Positions 29,515 through 37,629 of a DNA stretch of 64,000 bases are shown in pieces; within the stretch, counting starts at the first letter, position 1; each line of letters opens with the position of its first letter. The stretch is from an uncultured Alphaproteobacteria bacterium (GTDB lineage: Bacteria > Pseudomonadota > Alphaproteobacteria > Geminicoccales > Geminicoccaceae): the NCBI GenBank assembly GCA_937926445.1, contig CALBAK010000002.1, positions 124,001-188,000 of the forward strand. The letters are read 5' to 3'. The translations under genes were made by a program, and so were the position numbers. Under the pieces are notes generated by a model that searched no databases, had not been told where the DNA came from, and saw only the letters and a program-made list of their open reading frames with translations.

Positions 29515-30783
29515 ATGACGAAAGGAACTATCTCTCCCGAGAAGCCTGCGGTCCGGCTCGACCAGCGCGCCGCCCGGTCGCTCCCGGGCCCGGGCGACGG
29601 CAAGGGCGACGTGCTCTACCCCGACCTCGAGCTGCCCGCGCTCAACCTGCGCGTGTTCGCCTCGGGTCATCGCTCCTGGATCGTCCGCTATCGGGTCGGG
29701 CCGCGCCAGCGCGCCGTCACCCTGGGCTCGGTCGCTGAGCTCTCGGCCGGCGAGGCCCGCCGGCGCGCCAGGGAGATCCTCGCCCAGGTCCGCCTCGGCC
29801 GCGACCCGGCCGCCGAGAAGGCCAAGGCCCGCGAGGCCGCCGCCGCCACCTTCGGCGCCATCGCCGAGGCCTTCCTCGAGGAGCGCGCGGCCGAGCTGCG
29901 GCCCGCCACGCTGCGCGAGTATCGCCGGCATCTGCAGATCTACCTCGCCCCCTGGCGCCCCCTGCCCGCGGTCGAGCTCGACCGGGCGACGATCGCCCGC
30001 CGGCTCGCCGCGCTGGCGAAGGCGAGCGGCGCCGTCACCGCCGCCCGCACGCACGCGACCCTGTCGGCCCTGTTCTCCTGGGCGATCCGCCGCGGGCTCC
30101 TCGAGCTCGATGCCAACCCCGCCGCGCTCGCCTGGAAGCCCGAGCCGCCGCCGGCCCGCGACCGCGTGCTCTCCCTCGAGGAGCTCGCGGCGATCTGGCG
30201 CGCGACCGACCCGGCGAGCGACTTCGGCGCGATCGTCCGCCTGCTCGTGCTGACGGGTTGCCGGCGCGAGGAAGCGGGCGGGATGACCTGGGCCGAGCTC
30301 GACCTCGAGCGCGGCGCCTGGCTCCTGCCCGCGACCCGCACCAAGAACCGCCGGCCGCACCTGGTTCCGTTGAGCCCGCCCGCGCGCGCGCTCCTCGAGC
30401 AACGGCCGCGCCGCTACGGCCGCCCCTTCGTCTTCGGCACCGGCGCGAACGGTTTCGTCGGCTGGTCGCACGCGAAGGCCCGGCTCGACGCGGCGCTCCC
30501 CGAGGCCCTCGGCCGGCCGATCGCGCCGTGGCGGCTGCACGATCTGCGCCGCTCGGTCGTCACCGGCCTCGCCGAGCACGGGCTCGCCCCGCCGCACATC
30601 GTCGAGGCGATCGTCAACCACGCGAGCGGACACAAGGCCGGGGTCGCCGGGGTCTACAACCGCGCGGCCTACGAGCCCGAGAAGCGCAGCGCGCTCGACC
30701 GCTGGGCCGCGCTCCTGCTCGAGGCGGCCGGCGAGGCCCTCCCCGAGGCGAAGGTGGTCGCCCTCGCCGGAGCCCGCCCGTGA
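29515..30783 (+). CDS. int: Tyrosine site-specific integrase
   Basis: 422 residues. The N-terminal arm-binding/DUF4102-like domain has VLYPDLELPALNLRVFASG and KSWI/RSWIVRYR-type motifs, followed by a SAM-like core-binding domain and the catalytic domain. Catalytic residues are Arg250 (TGCRREEAGG), Lys277 (RTKNRRPH), His342 and Arg345 (HDLRR), His369 (NHASGH) and the nucleophile Tyr381 (VYNRAAYEP). This is the P4/CP4-57 subgroup that typically targets tRNA genes. It starts 154 bases from the left att repeat with GAGG five bases before the ATG. Its stop overlaps a GTG of the next frame. Confidence 0.95.
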   Translation: MTKGTISPEKPAVRLDQRAARSLPGPGDGKGDVLYPDLELPALNLRVFASGHRSWIVRYRVGPRQRAVTLGSVAELSAGEARRRAREILAQVRLGRDPAAEKAKAREAAAATFGAIAEAFLEERAAELRPATLREYRRHLQIYLAPWRPLPAVELDRATIARRLAALAKASGAVTAARTHATLSALFSWAIRRGLLELDANPAALAWKPEPPPARDRVLSLEELAAIWRATDPASDFGAIVRLLVLTGCRREEAGGMTWAELDLERGAWLLPATRTKNRRPHLVPLSPPARALLEQRPRRYGRPFVFGTGANGFVGWSHAKARLDAALPEALGRPIAPWRLHDLRRSVVTGLAEHGLAPPHIVEAIVNHASGHKAGVAGVYNRAAYEPEKRSALDRWAALLLEAAGEALPEAKVVALAGARP

Positions 30784-31631
30784 GCCGCCGCCGCGAGGCC
30801 GAGCGGCCCGGCGAGAAGAAGGCGCGCCCCGAGAAGGAGCCCCCGCCCGGCCGTCTCGCCCGCCGCGGGCCGCATCTGGTCGACGGGCGCGGCATGTCAC
30901 CGGAAGGGTTCGTTATTTTGGACCAGCTGCTGAGTTCGCCAGAGGCGAAGGCCGACCTGCGCGCGCGGCACCCGTTCCTTCTCGGCCTCAAACTATTGGA
31001 TGGAACGCTAGGAGCCGAAGAAGCAGCCGCGCTCGCGTACCGTTATCTGCGCAAGGCCGAGGCGGAATTCGACGATCTCATGAAGCGAGCAAACGAACAA
31101 ACGGCGTTCGGGGAGCCCCCGATCAACGAAGTCGCGCTCGGCACGGAGGGTCGCCTCACCATGGAGCTCGCCAAGCCGTTGCTCGTGAGACTTCCGCCCG
31201 AGGCCTGCGTGGTCGCCGCGCTGGCGTTGCGGGCCGGGATCGATATCGGCCGGCTGCACGAGGCCGAGTTGCAGGCCACAGAGATCGTCGCCGGCGACAA
31301 GGTGCGGCGAGGCGCCGAGCAAGGTGGATTGGAGGCGCGCGGGAAGGGGCGGAAAGGTCGCAAATCGGACGTTCGCTCGCTGCCCACGGAGGAACGCATC
31401 CGCGTCTGGCGAGAGGAGCTCGCGGAGCTGCGACTAGAGAACGGCTCCCTGCCGCACGGCGCGATCTCGCACGTCGCCCGACGTCTCGCGAAGCAGCAAG
31501 CGAGGCAGCAAGAATGTGCCAGTGAGGAGAGCTTGAGACACCTCACCGAGGCGGAGCGTATCTTCTTCAACCGCTATCGGGACAAGATCCTCGGGCCCGA
31601 GCCGAGCAGAGCCCTCAGCGAGAAATTGTAA
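30780..31631 (+). CDS. Unknown protein of the element
   Basis: I do not recognise this 283-residue protein. The GTG at 30780 overlaps the integrase stop (GTGA); ATG 30894 is an alternative start giving 245 residues. The first 35 residues are very basic and Pro-rich. The middle (residues 40-190) is helical with leucine-rich segments such as PFLLGLKLLDGTLGAEEAAALAYRYL. The C-terminal third is Arg/Lys/Gln-rich, with GKGRKGRK and a possible helix-turn-helix before HLTEAERIFFNRYRDKIL. From about 30900 to 31640 the DNA is clearly less GC-rich and the codons less biased than in neighbouring genes, so this gene has a different or more recent origin. A DNA- or RNA-binding role is only a guess. Confidence 0.75.
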   Translation: MSRRREAERPGEKKARPEKEPPPGRLARRGPHLVDGRGMSPEGFVILDQLLSSPEAKADLRARHPFLLGLKLLDGTLGAEEAAALAYRYLRKAEAEFDDLMKRANEQTAFGEPPINEVALGTEGRLTMELAKPLLVRLPPEACVVAALALRAGIDIGRLHEAELQATEIVAGDKVRRGAEQGGLEARGKGRKGRKSDVRSLPTEERIRVWREELAELRLENGSLPHGAISHVARRLAKQQARQQECASEESLRHLTEAERIFFNRYRDKILGPEPSRALSEKL

Positions 31632-31652
31632 CAACACCCCCCTTAGTTACAA
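31626..31652. promoter_or_regulatory. Operator-like inverted repeat before AlpA-like gene
   Basis: TTGTAAC and GTTACAA form a perfect 7-bp inverted repeat with a 13-base spacer. It overlaps the stop codon of the orphan gene and lies 46 bases before the AlpA-like start. It is the most AT-rich spot of the element's left half. It may be a binding site for the AlpA-like regulator; a weak terminator is possible, but the spacer is C-rich and no T-run follows. Confidence 0.4.
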
Positions 31653-31698
31653 ATCGCCAAGCCATGTCCGGCGCGGTTCCGCCTCGTGGAGATCGCGC

Positions 31699-31917
31699 AT
31701 GCCAGATTTCTCGGTCCCCGATCGCCTCGCCGATGACGCGGTAGTCGACTACGTCACCGCGGCTCGCGTCGCCGGGCTCTCGCTCTGCACGTTGCGCCGC
31801 TTGGTCGCCCGCGGCGAGGGTCCGCCGGTCGTGCGCCTGTCGCCCCGCCGCGTAGGCGTTCGGGCGTGCGATCTGCGCGCCTGGCTCGCGGCGCGCACCG
31901 CGCGGCCCGCCGCCTGA
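31699..31917 (+). CDS. AlpA-like helix-turn-helix regulator / excisionase
   Basis: 72 residues. The helix-turn-helix is carried by VDYVTAARVAGLSLCTLRRLVARGEGPP, with a beta-hairpin/wing (PVVRLSPRRVGVRACDLRAWLAAR). This is the MerR/AlpA-like excisionase fold that in phages and satellites regulates int or directs excision. The ATG has a GTGGAG ribosome site at 7 bases. It is flanked upstream by an inverted repeat (31626-31652) and downstream by a strong hairpin, as expected for a control gene separating the integration and replication modules. Confidence 0.8.
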   Translation: MPDFSVPDRLADDAVVDYVTAARVAGLSLCTLRRLVARGEGPPVVRLSPRRVGVRACDLRAWLAARTARPAA

Positions 31918-31925
31918 GACGGAAA

Positions 31926-31949
31926 GGGCCGGTCCTCGCGGACCGGCCC
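31926..31949 (+). terminator. Terminator-like hairpin after the regulator gene
   Basis: GGGCCGGTC pairs with GACCGGCCC around a 6-base loop, nine perfect G/C-rich pairs, starting 8 bases after the regulator stop. No T-run follows. It may be a Rho-assisted terminator or an attenuator that lowers expression of the primase-helicase operon. Confidence 0.5.
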
Positions 31950-31969
31950 GACGTCTTCATCGCCCAGAG

Positions 31970-32887
31970 ATGATAGCGCTGTTCGATCCCGGCCGCGAGG
32001 CCCTCGCCGGGCTCGCGGTCGCCCGCCGGCCGGGCGAGCATCGCCTCGCCTGCCCGCGCTGCGCCGAGAGCAAGCCGCGCCGGCGCGATGATGCGCTCGC
32101 GCTCAGGGTCGAGCCGGACGGCGGCCTGGTCTGGATCTGTCACCGCTGCGGCTGGAAGGGTGCCCGGCCCGCGGATCGCCCCGCCGAGGCCGGAGCGCGG
32201 TCCGCTACCTTCCCACGGGCTCGGGCCGCGAGCCGCCCGGCGCCCGCCGCGCGCCTGGAGGAAGCGCTCGCCCGCTGGCGTCGCGCCCGGCCGATCGAAC
32301 GCGGCACGGTCGCCTGGCGCTACCTCGAGGGCGCCCGCGGGCTGCCGATCGCGGCGATCGCCGACCGCCTCGCCGAGGGCGATCTCCGCTGGTCGCCCGA
32401 GGAAGCGCACCCGTGCGGCTTCCGCGGCCCGGCGCTCCTGGCGCTGGTCACCGATGCCGTCGACGCGGCGCCCATGACCGTGCACCGCACCTGGCTCGCC
32501 CAGGACGGCGCGGCCAAGGCGCCTATCGAGCGGCCGCGTCTGCTCTGGCCGGGTCTCGGCAAGCGCGGCGGCTGCGTGCGGCTGTTCGCGGATGCCGAGG
32601 TCGGCCTCGCGCTCGGCCTCGCCGAGGGGATCGAGACCGCCCTCGCCCTCGCCCTCGCCGTTCCGGTGCCGAGCTGGTCCGTGCTCGATGCGGCGAACCT
32701 CGCCGCGTTCCCCGTGCTCGCGGGCGTCGAGACGCTCTGGATCGCCGCCGACCACGATCCGGCCGGGCTCGCCGCCGCCGCGAGCGTGCGCGCCCGCTGG
32801 CACGCTGCCGGCCGCGAGGTCCTGACGGTGCGCCCGCGCACTGCGGGAGCCGACCTCGCCGATCTCGCTTCTGGAGAGATGCCATGA
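31970..32887 (+). CDS. Zinc-finger / Toprim domain primase
   Basis: 305 residues. The N-terminal zinc ribbon has Cys28-x2-Cys31 and Cys57-x2-Cys60 (CPRC, CHRC), as in DnaG and P4-type primases. The C-terminal Toprim domain has Glu219 in AEGIETALA and Asp261/Asp263 in AADHDPAG. The middle (about 95-200) resembles the Toprim-associated region of mobile-element primases. It probably primes replication of the element. The ATGA overlap with the helicase gene couples the two, so they likely form one replication complex. Confidence 0.88.
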   Translation: MIALFDPGREALAGLAVARRPGEHRLACPRCAESKPRRRDDALALRVEPDGGLVWICHRCGWKGARPADRPAEAGARSATFPRARAASRPAPAARLEEALARWRRARPIERGTVAWRYLEGARGLPIAAIADRLAEGDLRWSPEEAHPCGFRGPALLALVTDAVDAAPMTVHRTWLAQDGAAKAPIERPRLLWPGLGKRGGCVRLFADAEVGLALGLAEGIETALALALAVPVPSWSVLDAANLAAFPVLAGVETLWIAADHDPAGLAAAASVRARWHAAGREVLTVRPRTAGADLADLASGEMP

Positions 32888-34866
32888 CTGTCTTGGCAGG
32901 GCTTCCGCCCGAGCTGCGCGACAAGCTTGTGGTCGAGCACGATCCGCCCTGGCCGCCGGCCGAGCCCGCCCGGGCCGCGGCCGCGGACAAGGTCTCGGTC
33001 CACGAAGCGGTCGCCGAGCTGCTCGGGCCGCGTTGGCGGATCGTCGAGGCCGAGGCCGACGGCACCCGCTGGCTCGCGGTCGAGGCGCGCGACGGTGGCG
33101 CGCCGAGGCTCGCCCATCCGACGGGCCGGGCGGCACTGGCCTATGCGCGGCGCATCATCCGCTCGCTCGGGCAGCGCGTGCCGAGGGACGATACCCTGGC
33201 GGCAGCCCTCGAACTCCTGCGCGACCTCGCCGAGGACGAACGGTTGCCGCGCCTCGCGGTCGGGATCCGGACGGTGCGCGATCGGGCCCGAGGCGTGGTG
33301 GCGATCGATCTCGCCGACGGATCCGGCCGGGCGATCGTCGTCTCGCCCGAGGGATGGCGCCTCGCGAGCGAGCTGCCGGACGGCCTCGGGCTGCGCAGCG
33401 CGAGCACGCTGCGCCCTCTTCCCGAGCCCGTTCGCGGCGCGGCCGGCGCGCTCGCCCGCTACCTCGAGCGATGCTGCCGCGTGCCCGAGGCGATGCGCGA
33501 CGTGCTCGCCGGCTGGCTCGCCGGCGCGGCCGTCAATCTGCACCCGCTGCCGCTGCTCTTTCTCTACGGGCCACCCGGCGCGGCGAAGACCACCACCATG
33601 GAGATGCTGCGGCGGTTGATCGATCCGTCGCACCCGCCGCACGCGAGCCTGCCGCACGACGCCCGCGACCTCGCCTCGGCCGTGCAGCATCGCTACGTGC
33701 TCGCGTTCGACAACGTCGGATCGATCTCGGCCGAGGCGAGCGATCATCTCTGCCGCATCGTCACCGGCGCCGGGTTCGAGGCGCGGCGGCTCTACACCGA
33801 TGACGAGCTGCATGCGGTCGGCGGTGCCCGGCCGATCATGATGACGGCGGTGGGCGAGGCGCTCGCGCGCCCCGATCTGCGCGACCGCGGGATCATGGTC
33901 GAGCTCGCGCCGATCGGAGACGGGGAACGGCTCGATCGCGCCGAGGTCGAGGCCGAGGCCGAGGCGCTCGCGCCGGCCGCTCTCGGCGAGCTGCTCGACA
34001 TCGCCGCCCTAGGCCTCGGGCGCTGGAACGCGGTCGAGCGCCCGCCCGAGGGCTACGGCCGCATGGCCGACTTCGAGCGCTGGCTCATCGCCTGCGAGCT
34101 CGCGGAGGCGCGCCGCGCCTATCGCGAGCTGCGGGCCGAGATGAGCGCGGCCGAGCTCGACAATTCGCCCGTGGCATCGGCCCTGCTCGACTTCCTCGGC
34201 AAGGCGCCGGACCGCCGCTGGCGCGGCACCTGGAAGGAGCTCCTGGCCGAGCTCGACCGCTGCCGCGGCGAGGTTCGCCCGCCGCGCGGCTGGCCGGAGA
34301 CGGCCCGCAGCCTCGCATCAGCGGTCCGCTACCACCGCGCCGCGCTCGAACGCGCGGGCGTCACGATCGGGCACGCGCGCCGCGCCGCCGACAAGGCGCA
34401 CGTGGTCGTGCTCGCCCGACCGCGCCCCGGAGCATCTACCACTTCTGCCACTTCTGCCACTACGCCCGATAACCCTTGTGTCTCAATGGGTTATGGGGTG
34501 GCAGATGGGGTGGCAGATAGGTCTGGCGATCTGCCACCATCCGCCACCACGGTCCGGGGTGGCAGATCTCCCACCACTATCTGCCACCCTATCTGCCACC
34601 ACCAAGTCATTGATTCATCGTGGAAATCCGGCTCAGTGGCAGAAGTGGCAGAAGTGGTAGATGCTCCGGGGGAACATCCGGGCGATCCGATCCGCGCCGA
34701 GCGCCTCGCGCTCGCGGCCCGAGCCCTCGACCGGGCGCTGGCGCTGTTCCCCGAGGCCGTCGGCCGCGAGCCGCGCCATCGCGAGCTGTGGGAGCTGGCC
34801 TGCCGTCGCGAGCTCGACCGCATCCGCGCCAAGTTCGAGGCGCGCGCCCGCGAGGTTCCGGCATGA
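32884..34866 (+). CDS. P-loop replication helicase of the element
   Basis: 660 residues. Residues 1-200 are an N-terminal region of unknown fold. The ATPase core has Walker A GPPGAAKTT (Lys235), a Walker B-like LAFDNVG (Asp276) and a sensor IMMTAVG, typical of SF3/AAA-like helicases of plasmids and phages. The core continues to about residue 500. Residues about 514-596 are a Ser/Thr/Ala/Val-rich low-complexity linker coded by the repeat array at 34425-34671. A helical tail, basic towards its end, follows (ALDRALALFPEAVG, REPRHRELWELACRREL). The ATG overlaps the primase stop and its own stop overlaps the next gene by ATGA. Confidence 0.85.
   Translation: MTVLAGLPPELRDKLVVEHDPPWPPAEPARAAAADKVSVHEAVAELLGPRWRIVEAEADGTRWLAVEARDGGAPRLAHPTGRAALAYARRIIRSLGQRVPRDDTLAAALELLRDLAEDERLPRLAVGIRTVRDRARGVVAIDLADGSGRAIVVSPEGWRLASELPDGLGLRSASTLRPLPEPVRGAAGALARYLERCCRVPEAMRDVLAGWLAGAAVNLHPLPLLFLYGPPGAAKTTTMEMLRRLIDPSHPPHASLPHDARDLASAVQHRYVLAFDNVGSISAEASDHLCRIVTGAGFEARRLYTDDELHAVGGARPIMMTAVGEALARPDLRDRGIMVELAPIGDGERLDRAEVEAEAEALAPAALGELLDIAALGLGRWNAVERPPEGYGRMADFERWLIACELAEARRAYRELRAEMSAAELDNSPVASALLDFLGKAPDRRWRGTWKELLAELDRCRGEVRPPRGWPETARSLASAVRYHRAALERAGVTIGHARRAADKAHVVVLARPRPGASTTSATSATTPDNPCVSMGYGVADGVADRSGDLPPSATTVRGGRSPTTICHPICHHQVIDSSWKSGSVAEVAEVVDAPGEHPGDPIRAERLALAARALDRALALFPEAVGREPRHRELWELACRRELDRIRAKFEARAREVPA
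34425..34671. repeat. Iteron-like array inside a 37-bp perfect inverted repeat
   Basis: The outer arms 34425-34461 and 34635-34671 are exact reverse complements over 37 bases and each holds the 9-base step CTTCTGCCA twice. Between them GGGGTGGCAGAT occurs at 34495, 34507 (head to tail) and 34556, and ATCTGCCACC at 34529, 34579 and 34591. The core 34497-34520 is the reverse complement of 34577-34600 with one mismatch. A 7-bp hairpin (ATAACCC/GGGTTAT) and a less GC-rich stretch are included. It resembles an iteron replication origin lying within the coding sequence of the helicase. Confidence 0.85.
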
Positions 34867-35090
34867 TCACCGTCACGGAAGAGCCCGGCCCGGTGCTTCG
34901 GGTCTGGGTCGCGGGCGAGCTCCTGGCCGAGGTCCGCTTGTCGCCCAGCCGCGCCCTCGCCCTGGCCGAGGCATTGATCGCCGCGGCGCGACGCAGCGCG
35001 CTCGACGAACCATGGGCTTCCCGGCCGCCGGCCGGGTCCTTCCTCGATGGGGCCGGTATTGCTGCCCTAGACGGCGCGCCACCTCGCTAG
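34863..35090 (+). CDS. Small protein of the element (75 residues)
   Basis: Not recognised. It starts at an ATG overlapping the helicase stop. The N-terminal half forms beta strands (MITVTEEPGPVLRVWVAGEL), then one helix (LSPSRALALAEALIAAARRSAL) and a loose Pro/Gly-rich end. No signal peptide. Translational coupling to the helicase suggests a replication accessory or copy-control role, by position only. Confidence 0.6.
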   Translation: MITVTEEPGPVLRVWVAGELLAEVRLSPSRALALAEALIAAARRSALDEPWASRPPAGSFLDGAGIAALDGAPPR

Positions 35091-35133
35091 TGATACACCA
35101 TAACGTTGGGCATCCACCTCGGAGGAGCCGCGG

Positions 35134-35403
35134 ATGCAGGGTATGAGCGAGCGCCAGTACGCCGCCCATGCCGGTCTATCTCGGGGCGCGATCCAGAAGG
35201 CCAAGCGCTCGGGCCGGCTCGTGCTCTTCGCCGACGGGAGCATCGATCCCGAGGCGTCCGATCGACGCCTGCGGGCGACAACAAATCTTGGCCGCAGCTT
35301 CGCGGCGCGGATGCGGCACCGAACGTCGCGGGCGCCGACTCTGACCCTGGACGAGACCGAGGCGTTGTTCGCGCGGCTGAATGCCCTGTTCGGCTCGCGC
35401 TGA
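35134..35403 (+). CDS. Small HTH protein, terminase-small-subunit-like N-terminus
   Basis: 89 residues. The N-terminal half has the pattern ERQYAAHAGLSRGAIQKAKRSG, then LFADGSIDPEASDRRL. This resembles the Nu1-like DNA-binding domain of phage small terminase subunits and related small phage proteins. The C-terminus has a helix TLDETEALFARLNALFG. The ATG at 35134 has GGAGGAG 6 bases upstream; ATG 35143 is an alternative. It is the last gene before the right att site, the place where PICI satellites often carry a packaging gene. Similarity is judged by eye only. Confidence 0.65.
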   Translation: MQGMSERQYAAHAGLSRGAIQKAKRSGRLVLFADGSIDPEASDRRLRATTNLGRSFAARMRHRTSRAPTLTLDETEALFARLNALFGSR

Positions 35404-35456
35404 GGCCCTCGGCGACCCGCTCGCCCCCTCGCGCTCCCGCCCGAGCCGCGTCGGGA

Positions 35457-35478
35457 TGTGCACGTGACGTGCACGCGG
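35457..35478 (+). repeat. Putative integrase arm-type site, right
   Basis: Contains GTGCACGTGACGTGCAC, matching the left-end block at 29477-29498 with one mismatch, same orientation, hexamers again 11 bases apart. Another GTGCAC lies at 35490. Situated 65-86 bases inside the right att repeat. Confidence 0.5.
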
Positions 35479-35542
35479 CCGCTCTTCGCGTGCACACCAT
35501 ATCAGCGGCTGCCTGACTAACGCTTTGATCTGTCGAGCTTTC

Positions 35543-35621
<79 letters not shown>

Positions 35622-35828
35622 GCGCGACGGTCCGCATTTAGGCCCGGCGACCGGCCCGGTCAAGCGCACACGCACCGCCCGGGCCCGCCGCCCACTCCAC
35701 GCCCGCGCACAGCAGCGGCTTCCGGCCCCCACCCGGCGCCTCGCCCCAGCCGGCATCGCGCCCCATTGCCGCCCCGACCGCCCGGCGCTAGTCATGTAGC
35801 GTGGAGACGAACCGGAGGTTGCACGAGC

Positions 35829-37580
35829 GTGCCCCCCACCTCGAGCGAGCGTGCTGCCACGGTCCTGCACGCCGATCTCGAGAACTACACCGGCCGGATG
35901 GCGCGCGATCCGCACGGCACCGTCGCCTCGCTCAAGAGCTGCCGCGCGGTGTTCGCCGCCTGCGTCGCCGCCGCGGGCGGTCGGGTCGTCAACCAGGCCG
36001 CCGACAGCGTGCTCGCCGAATTCGGCGACCCCCGGAGCGGCGTTCTCTGCGCGCTCGCGATCCAGACCCGGCTCGCCGAGCCGCCCGCCGGCCGGGGCGA
36101 TCTCGAGCCCTTGCGCTACCGGGTCGGCCTCGACCACGGCGAATTGATCGCGGAAGGCGACGAGCTCTACGGCCTCGCCGTCAATCGTGCCGCGCGGATC
36201 CAGGAGATCGCCGAGCCCGGCGAGGTCCTGGTCTCGGCCGACGTCCAGGAGCGGGTCGGGCCGAGCCCGGAGATCGCCTTCGCTGCTGAGGGTGTGCTGC
36301 GCCTCAAGAACCTGCCCGAGCCGGTCGCCGTCTTCCGTGCCCGCCGCGCCGACGCGCCGGCCGATGCCGCCGGCCGGCGGCGGCCGCTCGGCGGACTCGC
36401 CCTGCCCGCGGTGCCCTCGATCGTCGTCCTGCCGTTTCGCGGCCTCGGCGTCGACCCGCGCGCGGCCCTCCTGGCCGAGGGGCTGACCGACGAGGTCATC
36501 GCCAACCTCTCCCGCTTCCGCGATCTGTTCGTGATCGGCCGCGCGAGCGCCTTCGCCTACCGCGACCGGGCCCGCTCGCCGGCCGCCGTCGGCTACGAGC
36601 TCGGCGTGCACTACGCCCTCGACGGCAGCCTCGTGGCCGAGTCCGGCCGGCTGCGGCTCACCGCGCATCTCGTCGAGACCGCGACCGGCAAAGTCGCCTG
36701 GAGCGAGCGTTTCGAGCGCACGCTCGAGGATCTCCTCGAGGCCGAGGCCGACCTCGCGCGCCGGCTCGCCGCCACCCTCGCCGGCCGGGTCGAGGAGCAC
36801 GAGCAGCAGCTTCTGCGCCACGGCCGCGGCCAACGGCTCGACGCTTACGGTCATCTGCTCGCGGGCCTCCACGAACTCTACCGCTACACCGCCACGGCCA
36901 ATGCGCGCGCCCGGCTCGCCTTCACGCGCGCCTGCGAGATCGACCCGGGCTATGCACGCGCCTTCGCCATGCTCTCCCGTACCCACAGCTACGACTGGCG
37001 CTACCGTTGGAGCGCCGATCCGGCCCGCTCTCTCGAGGAAGCGAGGAACCTCGCCGAGCAAGCGGTCGCCCTCGATCCGACCGACGCCCGCGGTCACGCC
37101 GAGCTCGGTTGGGTCAAGCTCTACGCCAAGGACGTAGCCGGCGCCCTCGAGGCCTACGTGACCGCCCATCGGCTCAACCCGAACGACCCGGACATCCTGG
37201 CGCTCATGGCGGACGCGCTCGTCTACGCCGGGCGACCCGCCGAGGCCCTCGACCTCGTGGCCCGCGCCAAGCGCCTCAACCCGCATTACCCGGACATCTA
37301 TCTCTGGAGCGAGGCCGACGCCCTCTTCTCGCTTCGCCGCTACGACGAGGTCGTCGCCACGATCGGCCGCATGCACGATCCGAGCGAGGGCTCGCGCTTG
37401 TTGGCCGCCAGCCACGCCCTCGCCGGCCGCCCGGCCGAGGCGCGCCGCTACGCCGAGATGGTTCTGCGCCGCCAGCCCGGCTTCAGCGTCGCCGACTGGA
37501 TCGCCACCCAGCCCGACACCGATCCCGAGGAGCGCGAGCATTTCCGCAAGGGCCTCCTGCTCGCGGGCCTGCCGCCGTGA
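35829..37580 (+). CDS. Class III nucleotide cyclase domain / TolB-like / TPR protein
   Basis: 583 residues. A class III adenylate/guanylate cyclase domain (1-165) is followed by a TolB/FlgO-like domain (about 195-330, SIVVLPFRGLG onward) and at least four tetratricopeptide repeats. In the cyclase domain the metal Asp residues (ADLENYT, ADSVLAEF) and the catalytic Asn/Arg pair (VNRAARI) are present. The two purine-specifying positions look replaced: Asn where Lys is usual (VVNQAADS) and Leu where Asp is usual (ELYGLAVN). No membrane helix. The GTG start has GGAGG ten bases upstream. It is the first host gene after tRNA-Lys. Confidence 0.88.
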   Translation: MPPTSSERAATVLHADLENYTGRMARDPHGTVASLKSCRAVFAACVAAAGGRVVNQAADSVLAEFGDPRSGVLCALAIQTRLAEPPAGRGDLEPLRYRVGLDHGELIAEGDELYGLAVNRAARIQEIAEPGEVLVSADVQERVGPSPEIAFAAEGVLRLKNLPEPVAVFRARRADAPADAAGRRRPLGGLALPAVPSIVVLPFRGLGVDPRAALLAEGLTDEVIANLSRFRDLFVIGRASAFAYRDRARSPAAVGYELGVHYALDGSLVAESGRLRLTAHLVETATGKVAWSERFERTLEDLLEAEADLARRLAATLAGRVEEHEQQLLRHGRGQRLDAYGHLLAGLHELYRYTATANARARLAFTRACEIDPGYARAFAMLSRTHSYDWRYRWSADPARSLEEARNLAEQAVALDPTDARGHAELGWVKLYAKDVAGALEAYVTAHRLNPNDPDILALMADALVYAGRPAEALDLVARAKRLNPHYPDIYLWSEADALFSLRRYDEVVATIGRMHDPSEGSRLLAASHALAGRPAEARRYAEMVLRRQPGFSVADWIATQPDTDPEEREHFRKGLLLAGLPP

Positions 37581-37629
37581 GCGCCGCCGCACGCTGCCGC
37601 CGGATGCGCGGGAGCGGGGCGATCGGCCG

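Noticed and set aside
34425-34671. CRISPR array
   Set aside because: Repeat units are 9-12 bases, in both orientations and without regular spacers; no cas genes are near.
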